From the NCBI GenBank assembly GCA_002376965.1, contig DFOV01000283.1, positions 11,899 to 17,194 on the forward strand: a stretch of DNA of 5,296 nt. The letters are read 5' to 3'. The position numbers and the translations under genes were made by a program. Of this stretch, positions 1 to 5,296 are shown in pieces. Below the pieces are notes generated by a model. The model made no database searches and was not told where the DNA came from. It was given only the letters and a program-made list of their open reading frames with translations. Each line of letters begins with the position of its first letter. The stretch's first letter is position 1. This DNA is from Gammaproteobacteria bacterium UBA3532. GTDB taxonomy: Bacteria > Pseudomonadota > Gammaproteobacteria > Enterobacterales > UBA3532.

Positions 1-1238
1 TCGGTTTGCCACCAGGTATCAACGATAGGGCACTTATGTTCACCTACTACGCGGTGGTACCACTCCCACGCTTCCGGGTTTATTGGCTCTCCAACCGATC
101 CGAGTAGTTTTAATGAACTGCGATCATACTGTTTAACCCATGCATCACCCGCACCCATTAAGGTTCTAATGGCTGTAGGGGCAGTGTAGTATATGTTTAC
201 CTGATATTTTTCAACGATTTGCCAGCTTCTACCAGGAGATGGGAAGGTAGGAACTCCTTCAAAGGCGATGGTTGTGGCACCATTGGCCAGTGGCCCATAA
301 ACAATGTAGCTGTGGCCGGTGATCCAGCCAACATCGGCTGTGCACCAATAAACATCGCCATCCTGATAGTCAAATACATATTTATGAGTGACAGCCGCAT
401 AAAGAATGTAGCCGCCGGTGGTGTGCAAAACACCTTTTGGTCTGCCGGTTGAGCCCGATGTGTAGAGGATAAACAACGGATCTTCAGCTTCCATGATTTC
501 ATAGTCGCACTCTTTGGAAACCAGCTCACGAGCAGTGTTGTAATCTATATCGCGACCTTTATGCCAGCGGATGGGTGAGCCGGTGCGGCGCACAACCAGT
601 ACACTATGAACACTGGGACAGGCTCTCAGGGCCTCATCTGCATTTTGTTTTAATGGGATGGTTTTACCGCCTCGAACACCTTCGTCTGCTGTGATCACCA
701 CGCGGCAGTCTGAATCCAAAATACGATCACGCAGAGCGTGGGGTGAAAAGCCGCCGAATACCACTGAATGCACGGCGCCAATTCTGGCACAAGCCAACAT
801 GGCGTATATTGCCTCAGGGATCATCGGCATATAGATACATACGCGATCACCTTTTTGAACTCCGCGGCTTTTTAGCACATTCGCGAAGCGGCAAACTTCG
901 TGATATAGCTCGCGATAGGTCACTTTATCTGACTCTTCAGGATCGTCACCTTCCCATATAATCGCGACCTGGTTGGCACGTTTATCAAGGTGGCGATCGA
1001 CGCAGTTATAGCAAACATTTAGTTGGGCGCCGTCAAACCAGCGAATGTGGGCTTGGTCGTAATCAACGTCCATAACCTGATCCCATTTCCTATGCCACGA
1101 AATAAACTCATCGGCTTTTTGGGCCCAGAAGGTTGCCGGATCTTCAATAGATGCTTTGTACTGCGACTTGTATTCAGCCAGGTCGATATTTACCTGCTCT
1201 TTCCAGTCAACCGGAGTGGGGTAGGTGTTCACAGACAT
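1..1238 (-). CDS. acs: Acetyl-CoA synthetase (AMP-forming), N-terminal 412 residues, cut by the window edge
   Basis: Acs activates acetate with ATP to acetyl-AMP and then transfers the acetyl group to CoA, feeding acetate into central metabolism in the cytoplasm. The frame reads without a stop from ATG at 1238-1236 to the left edge, giving 412 complete codons of the usual 650 or so. Visible marks of the family are the RGGK segment (residues 189-192, CoA-binding region), the ATP-binding loop [11 protein letters not shown] (259-269), [11 protein letters not shown] (301-311), YTAPTAIR (351-358), [12 protein letters not shown] (380-391) and DTWWQT (407-412). By alignment from memory with Salmonella Acs, I306, T307, V382 and W410 take the place of the acetyl-pocket residues V310, T311, V386 and W414, which points to acetate over longer acids. 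The C-terminal domain with the acetylatable lysine is outside the window. The start is supported by AAGGAA five bases upstream. csiV ends 50 bp upstream on the same strand. Identification is secure; regulation is not visible. Confidence 0.97.
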   Translation of the reverse strand, partial: MSVNTYPTPVDWKEQVNIDLAEYKSQYKASIEDPATFWAQKADEFISWHRKWDQVMDVDYDQAHIRWFDGAQLNVCYNCVDRHLDKRANQVAIIWEGDDPEESDKVTYRELYHEVCRFANVLKSRGVQKGDRVCIYMPMIPEAIYAMLACARIGAVHSVVFGGFSPHALRDRILDSDCRVVITADEGVRGGKTIPLKQNADEALRACPSVHSVLVVRRTGSPIRWHKGRDIDYNTARELVSKECDYEIMEAEDPLFILYTSGSTGRPKGVLHTTGGYILYAAVTHKYVFDYQDGDVYWCTADVGWITGHSYIVYGPLANGATTIAFEGVPTFPSPGRSWQIVEKYQVNIYYTAPTAIRTLMGAGDAWVKQYDRSSLKLLGSVGEPINPEAWEWYHRVVGEHKCPIVDTWWQT

Positions 1239-1288
1239 AATAGTTCCTTGTCGGTTGGGGTGAAGTTGTAGATGACGTTTCTATCTAA
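1239..1288 (-). other. csiV-acs intergenic gap, 50 bp
   Basis: This short gap holds the acs ribosome binding site and little else. I see no GC-rich hairpin followed by a T run, so there is no sign of a terminator after csiV. There is no convincing -35/-10 pair either. If acs has its own promoter, most of it must lie inside the 3' end of csiV. Confidence 0.6.
1244..1249 (-). promoter_or_regulatory. Ribosome binding site of acs
   Basis: AAGGAA on the minus strand lies five bases before the ATG at 1238. This good Shine-Dalgarno match at normal spacing fixes the acs start. Confidence 0.8.
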
Positions 1289-2131
1289 TTATTCTTCGTT
1301 GCTAACCGGTATGGTTTGCGGAAAACTTACACGGCGAACTTGTGCAACGATACCAAGTACAGGATGGTCTATATAATGCTTTTCATAAAGCTTCAGGCGT
1401 CGGTGGTCGTTCAATGGATAGTGCTGTAAATAACGATAGGTTTGGGTGGTTGTTGCGTTGGCTTCTGCTGGGGAATTACTTTCTATTATTGGTAGTTCTG
1501 CACGAATAGTTTCTATTTGGCCATTTATTGGTATCTCTTCGCTAAACGATGTTGGTTGGCGATAGGCCATATCGAACTCTAGATGGAAATAGTTTTTTGC
1601 ATAGAATTTCACTCGACCGGACAGGCCCCAGATAGGTGATATTGGCTCGGCATCATTCATCAAGCTATTATTGCTCCACTGGCTCTCTGAAGCATCTAGC
1701 ACCCTTATTGGTACGATGTCAGAAGCAGTTTCAAATTGTCCGGCGTAACTTTCACCTCCATAGAACTCAAGCCACGGTGCCGACCGTTTGGAATGGCCCT
1801 GAGAGCGCCAGGAAAAATGCGCCAGAACCTGTTTAGGCGGTTGTTGTAGTGAATAGGCTATATTCGAAAGCTTGCGTTGATTGGCGGGAACGGCATATAA
1901 GCCTCCAGACACCATCTGGTTGGGGTTTACCCTCGGTAGGTTAAAGACGTTGTACATATCAGGTTCCAATTCGAAGCCTTCGCCGGGTCTGGGCCAGGCT
2001 TCTTCGGCTTTGCCTATATCAGAGCCTTGAGTGAATACAATGACTTCAATTTCATACCAGGCAGCTGAAACCGCTGTGGAGCATAAAATGCAAAGTGTCA
2101 TGACAACGATGCGAGAGATAAGGTGATTCAC
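1289..2131 (-). CDS. csiV: CsiV-family periplasmic protein (peptidoglycan synthesis accessory factor)
   Basis: This is a 280-residue exported protein of the CsiV family (formerly a DUF family). In Vibrio cholerae the family member binds peptidoglycan and is needed for activation of the synthase PBP1A through LpoA; the role here is inferred from family membership. Residues 1-23 form a signal peptide: MNHLISR, a hydrophobic stretch, then an AVSA cleavage site before AWYEIEV. The two cysteines in the leader (14 and 17) do not fit a lipobox, and the mature part has no cysteine, so a soluble periplasmic protein is expected. Family-like segments are the N-terminal WYEIEVIVF (25-33), the EAWP motif (44-47), LSGRVKFYAKNYFHLEFD (170-187) and LKLYEKHYIDHPVLGIVAQV (247-266). 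A polar Asn/Ala/Thr-rich stretch (about 217-231) looks like a linker. The start codon is GTG; the first internal ATG (residue 11) would destroy the signal peptide. It lies 57 bp after mfd, an arrangement I recall from other gammaproteobacteria. Confidence 0.88.
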   Translation of the reverse strand: MNHLISRIVVMTLCILCSTAVSAAWYEIEVIVFTQGSDIGKAEEAWPRPGEGFELEPDMYNVFNLPRVNPNQMVSGGLYAVPANQRKLSNIAYSLQQPPKQVLAHFSWRSQGHSKRSAPWLEFYGGESYAGQFETASDIVPIRVLDASESQWSNNSLMNDAEPISPIWGLSGRVKFYAKNYFHLEFDMAYRQPTSFSEEIPINGQIETIRAELPIIESNSPAEANATTTQTYRYLQHYPLNDHRRLKLYEKHYIDHPVLGIVAQVRRVSFPQTIPVSNEE

Positions 2132-2188
2132 GCTAGTTTTCCTTTTCTACTAAATTTTTGTAAAGGAGCTTCGTTTTTGTTACTGATC
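2132..2188 (-). other. mfd-csiV intergenic gap, 57 bp
   Basis: This A-rich spacer carries the csiV ribosome binding site. There is no intrinsic terminator: the only inverted repeat (TCCTTT at 2162-2167 and AAAGGA at 2140-2145, read on the minus strand) is six AU-rich pairs with a 16-base loop and no T tract after it. Together with the short length this suggests that transcription of mfd can continue into csiV. Confidence 0.6.
2140..2144 (-). promoter_or_regulatory. Ribosome binding site of csiV, supporting a GTG start
   Basis: AAGGA on the minus strand, within AAAAGGAAAA, lies eight bases before the GTG at 2131-2129. Its strength and spacing decide in favour of the GTG start over the ATG ten codons further in. 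Confidence 0.75.
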
Positions 2189-5100
2189 TTACCCAGTATT
2201 TTTTAGTCGTTGTAATAGCTGCTCTACCATGGTTACTCGTTCTGATGGTAACGTTTCCTTCTTATAAATCAATACCGATGCTCCTTGAAGTTGATATTCG
2301 CTAGGATAAGACTGAATAAGCTGGATGATAACTATTGGCTCGATGGGTGTTGACTCAGAGAACTCAACTTTCGCTTGTTTGGCGTTAGTGTCTATTTTAG
2401 TGATACCCAGGCTGGTTGCAATATTTCGTAAGCGTGTGACCGAAAACAGGTTTTGAGCAGCTTCAGGCATTAAGCCAAAGCGGTCAATGATTTCTATTCG
2501 GAGCGCGTCAAGGCTATCATCATCTTCTGCTGATGCGATTCGCTTATAAAGTGAGAGGCGTTGGTTGATGTCCGGCAGGTAGTCATCATTTATAAGAGCA
2601 GGAATGTGCAAGTCGACCTCAGTATGCTGCGACTTAAGCGCGGCAAGGCTTGGCTCTTTTCCAGACTTTAAGGCCTCTACGGCTTGATCGAGCATTTCCA
2701 TATATAGAGAAAATCCTATCTTCTCCATTTGTCCACTTTGGTCTTCGCCCAGAATTTCCCCCGCACCTCGAATTTCCAAGTCGTGAGTCGCCAATGAAAA
2801 CCCTGCGCCCAAGTCTTCGAGTGACGAAATCGCTTCTAATCGTTTAGCGGCATCCTTTGTTAGCTGCTTGGGCGGAGGCGTTAACAGATAGGCATAGGCC
2901 TGGTGGTGGGAGCGGCCAACACGCCCACGCAGCTGGTGGAGCTGGGCAAGGCCAAGTTCATTGGCATTATTCATGATAATGGTATTGGCCGTAGGTACAT
3001 CGATGCCGGTTTCGATGATCGTGGTACACACCAGCACATTAAAGCGCTGATGATAGAAATCAGTCATGATCCGTTCAAGCTCTGACTCGCGCATTTGACC
3101 ATGAGCGACGCGAACTTTGGCCTCTGGAACAAGCTCGGTGAGGTTTTCCGCCATTCGTTCGATGGACTTCACCTCGTTGTGCAGAAAATAGACTTGGCCG
3201 CCACGCAAAATTTCACGAAGTATAGACTCACGAATAAGGGGATCTTTCTTTTCATTGACAAAAGTTTTGATTGCTAATCGTTTAGCCGGAGGGGTTGCGA
3301 TAATCGAGAGATCTCGCATGCCCGAGAGCGCCATATTCAGTGTTCTTGGGATCGGTGTGGCAGTCAGAGTTAATATGTCGACCTCAGTACGCAGCTTTTT
3401 GAGCTGCTCTTTTTGGCGCACCCCAAAGCGGTGTTCTTCGTCGATGATGAGCAGGCCCAAGTCGGAAAACTTAATGTCTTTTTGCAACAACTTATGGGTG
3501 CCGATGACTATATCGACTTTGCCTTCATTTAGCTCTTTTAGAACCTGGTTTTGTTCTTTTGTGGTCTTAAAACGCGATAGTGAGGCTATTTTGAACGGCC
3601 AATCGGCAAAGCGATCTTGGAAGTTTTTGAAATGCTGCTCAGCAAGCAGTGTAGTCGGTACTAAAACACCGACTTGTTTACCATTCTCTACTGCAATAAA
3701 AGCCGCTCGCATAGCTACTTCGGTTTTTCCGAAACCCACATCGCCACAAACCAACCTGTCCATTGGTTGGGGGGAGGCCATATCGGCTTCCACGGATCGT
3801 ATAGCCCCTTCCTGATCGACCGTCTCTTCAAAAGGAAAGCTGGCGGAGAACTGGCGATACTCTGAAGAGCTAACCTCATGTTTGGCTCCTAGCTTGGCTT
3901 CTCTGCGGGCGTACAGGTCCAACAAGTCAGCAGCAACATCTCGAACCTTTTCAGCTGCTTTACGCTTGGCTTTTTCCCATTGGTCACTACCTAGCCGATG
4001 CAGGCTAATTTTATCTTTATCTGCACCGGTATAGCGGCTGATCAGGTGTAACGATGCAACAGGTACATACAAAAGCGAGTCATTGGCGTACTGCAGCGTT
4101 AGAAACTCCGTTGGGTTTTCTCCGACATCGAGGGTTTTCAGGCCCTGGTATTTGCCAATGCCGTGATCAATATGAACTACGGGCTCACCCAGCTTTAGTT
4201 CAGACAAGTCGCGAACAATGCTGTCTGAGTCGACAGTATGTTTCTTGCGCCGCCGTCGCTGTAAGACGCGCTGGCCATATAAATCAGATTCGGCTATGCA
4301 TATTCGCTTGTTCTCATCATCGACGAAGCCTTTGTCTATCGGTAGCGTGGTATATTGCAATCCAGTTGAAGTAGCGGTAGATGAGGTACCAACAAATGCC
4401 TTCCAGTCGCTGACAAGTTGGGCTTTCTGGTGGTTTGACTTAAGCAGGTCAGCTATGACCTCTCTACGGCCGGTGGAGTCGGCACAGATCAGAGCGCTAT
4501 AGCCGGTATCCTTCATCAACTGGGCGAGTGACTGCAACGGTTGCTCGGAACGATGATTGATAGCAATGTCAGGTAGTGGACGGAAAGCATGGGCCTGTTG
4601 ATTCGGATGGCTTTCTGTTTCTGCTAGTAGTTGAATTCTTGGATATTGCTTTAGGTGTTGATTAACTTCGTCTATCGGGCAAAACAGTTTAGCGGGTCGG
4701 AGAGGTGGCCGAACTAAATCGTAACTTTTCTGTTCATAGCGCTGTTGGGTTTCTTGCCAAAACCGCTCTCCCGCCTCTTGAACTTTGCCATGGGTTATAA
4801 CTTTGGTTTGACTCGGGAGGTAGTCAAACAAAGTTGCTGTTTCCTCGAAAAACAGCGGTAGGTAGTATTCTATCCCTGCTGGTAGCGCCTTTTTGCGAAC
4901 GTCATGATAAATCGATTCGGCACCAATGCCTTGGCTGAAATGATCGCGCCAACTCTGACTGAATTGTTCTACCCCCGTTTCATCTAGTGGAAATTCCTTG
5001 GCTGGTAATAGTTCGATGGCATCTATTTTATTATCCGAGCGCTGGGTGTCGGGATCAAACTGTCGGATCGTTTCTACTTCGTCATCGAATAGTTCAATCC

Positions 5101-5296
5101 GGTAGGGGCGCTTTGAACCCATGGGGTAGATATCAAGTATGGAGCCGCGCACTGCAAATTCACCATGACCGACAACCTGCCCGACGCATTGATAGCCATT
5201 CCTTTCAAGGTGTATTCGTGTTTGTTCAATATCGAGGGTATCTCCAGCTTTAAGCAAAAAAACATGGCCAGCTAAGAATGCCGCAGGCGCTACCCG
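2189..5296 (-). CDS. mfd: Transcription-repair coupling factor Mfd, N-terminus cut by the window edge
   Basis: Mfd is an ATP-driven DNA translocase that pushes stalled RNA polymerase off the template and recruits UvrA for nucleotide excision repair. The frame is open from the right edge (first residues RVAPAAFLAGHVF) to TAA at 2191-2189: 1035 residues of about 1150, so roughly 115 are missing. The apparent start at a TTG at 5257 is an artefact, because homology continues upstream. Numbered from the edge, the UvrB-like module with its UvrA-contact region HGEFAVRGS is near 44-52. The RNA polymerase-interaction domain spans about 369-423 (GEPVVHIDHGIGKY to SLHLISRYTG). The motor has Walker A GDVGFGKT (518-525; bases 3745-3722), the DEEH box (619-622; bases 3442-3431), TATPIPRT (645-652), TTIIETGIDVPTAN (758-771) and QLRGRVGRS (788-796). 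The translocation segment follows, with ATHDLEIRGAGEILGEDQSG (836-855). The C-terminal TRCF domain is complete. All core residues I can check are intact, so the protein should be functional. Its promoter lies outside the window. Confidence 0.98.
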   Translation of the reverse strand, partial: RVAPAAFLAGHVFLLKAGDTLDIEQTRIHLERNGYQCVGQVVGHGEFAVRGSILDIYPMGSKRPYRIELFDDEVETIRQFDPDTQRSDNKIDAIELLPAKEFPLDETGVEQFSQSWRDHFSQGIGAESIYHDVRKKALPAGIEYYLPLFFEETATLFDYLPSQTKVITHGKVQEAGERFWQETQQRYEQKSYDLVRPPLRPAKLFCPIDEVNQHLKQYPRIQLLAETESHPNQQAHAFRPLPDIAINHRSEQPLQSLAQLMKDTGYSALICADSTGRREVIADLLKSNHQKAQLVSDWKAFVGTSSTATSTGLQYTTLPIDKGFVDDENKRICIAESDLYGQRVLQRRRRKKHTVDSDSIVRDLSELKLGEPVVHIDHGIGKYQGLKTLDVGENPTEFLTLQYANDSLLYVPVASLHLISRYTGADKDKISLHRLGSDQWEKAKRKAAEKVRDVAADLLDLYARREAKLGAKHEVSSSEYRQFSASFPFEETVDQEGAIRSVEADMASPQPMDRLVCGDVGFGKTEVAMRAAFIAVENGKQVGVLVPTTLLAEQHFKNFQDRFADWPFKIASLSRFKTTKEQNQVLKELNEGKVDIVIGTHKLLQKDIKFSDLGLLIIDEEHRFGVRQKEQLKKLRTEVDILTLTATPIPRTLNMALSGMRDLSIIATPPAKRLAIKTFVNEKKDPLIRESILREILRGGQVYFLHNEVKSIERMAENLTELVPEAKVRVAHGQMRESELERIMTDFYHQRFNVLVCTTIIETGIDVPTANTIIMNNANELGLAQLHQLRGRVGRSHHQAYAYLLTPPPKQLTKDAAKRLEAISSLEDLGAGFSLATHDLEIRGAGEILGEDQSGQMEKIGFSLYMEMLDQAVEALKSGKEPSLAALKSQHTEVDLHIPALINDDYLPDINQRLSLYKRIASAEDDDSLDALRIEIIDRFGLMPEAAQNLFSVTRLRNIATSLGITKIDTNAKQAKVEFSESTPIEPIVIIQLIQSYPSEYQLQGASVLIYKKETLPSERVTMVEQLLQRLKNTG

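Noticed and set aside
197..529. A 110-codon open frame on the minus strand within acs
   Set aside because: It is in a different frame from acs, whose own frame is uninterrupted here and carries the ATP-binding loop and substrate-pocket motifs; the alternative translation resembles nothing.
1345..1400. TATATA-like element in the 3' end of csiV as a possible -10 box for acs
   Set aside because: No acceptable -35 hexamer sits at the right distance, and the bases encode the family-conserved LYEKHYIDHP segment, so a promoter cannot be supported.
3751..3770. Inverted repeat CCAACC / GGTTGG with an 8-base spacer
   Set aside because: It lies inside mfd within the conserved PMDRLVCGD coding stretch, has a stem of only six pairs and no T tract, so it is explained by coding sequence.
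3255..3815. A 186-codon open frame on the plus strand opposite the Mfd motor domain
   Set aside because: It is antisense to the most conserved part of mfd, has a serine- and proline-laden composition typical of a shadow frame, and shows no recognisable motif or clear ribosome binding site.
5255..5257. TTG at 5257 as the start of mfd
   Set aside because: The frame is open upstream to the window edge and the upstream residues match the Mfd family, so the gene is simply truncated by the window.
5074..5265. A 63-codon open frame starting MFFCLKLE at the right end on the minus strand
   Set aside because: It overlaps mfd in another frame. The Mfd frame continues through this stretch to the edge with family-typical residues (RVAPAAFLAGHVF, then LLKAGDTLDI).

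Overview
The window lies inside a chromosomal, densely coding part of a Gram-negative bacterium, most likely a gammaproteobacterium. The evidence is the CsiV-family protein (known mainly from gammaproteobacteria) next to an Mfd that resembles the Escherichia coli protein closely along its whole visible length, plus an E. coli/Salmonella-type acetyl-CoA synthetase. The genus cannot be fixed from the sequence; a marine or environmental gammaproteobacterium of moderate GC is a guess. About 98% of the bases are coding, and all three genes are on the minus strand.

In transcription order (right to left) the layout is as follows. (1) mfd, the transcription-repair coupling factor, fills 5296-2189 and has its N-terminus beyond the right edge. 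(2) After a 57-bp gap comes csiV (2131-1289), a secreted periplasmic protein of the family that supports peptidoglycan synthesis. It starts with GTG behind a clear Shine-Dalgarno sequence. (3) After a 50-bp gap comes acs (1238-1), acetyl-CoA synthetase, cut by the left edge at residue 412 of roughly 650. Neither gap holds a recognisable intrinsic terminator or a convincing promoter, so read-through from mfd into csiV and acs is possible.

The three products do not form one pathway: Mfd removes stalled RNA polymerase and recruits excision repair, CsiV acts in the cell wall, and Acs turns acetate into acetyl-CoA. The grouping looks like ordinary chromosomal synteny.

I saw no tRNA, rRNA, CRISPR array, insertion sequence, long repeat, phage gene or frameshift. 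No undescribed system is visible. The findings listed are small points: a diverged segment in the Mfd motor, a possible weak hairpin over the csiV ribosome binding site, the gene order, and a pocket residue in Acs.
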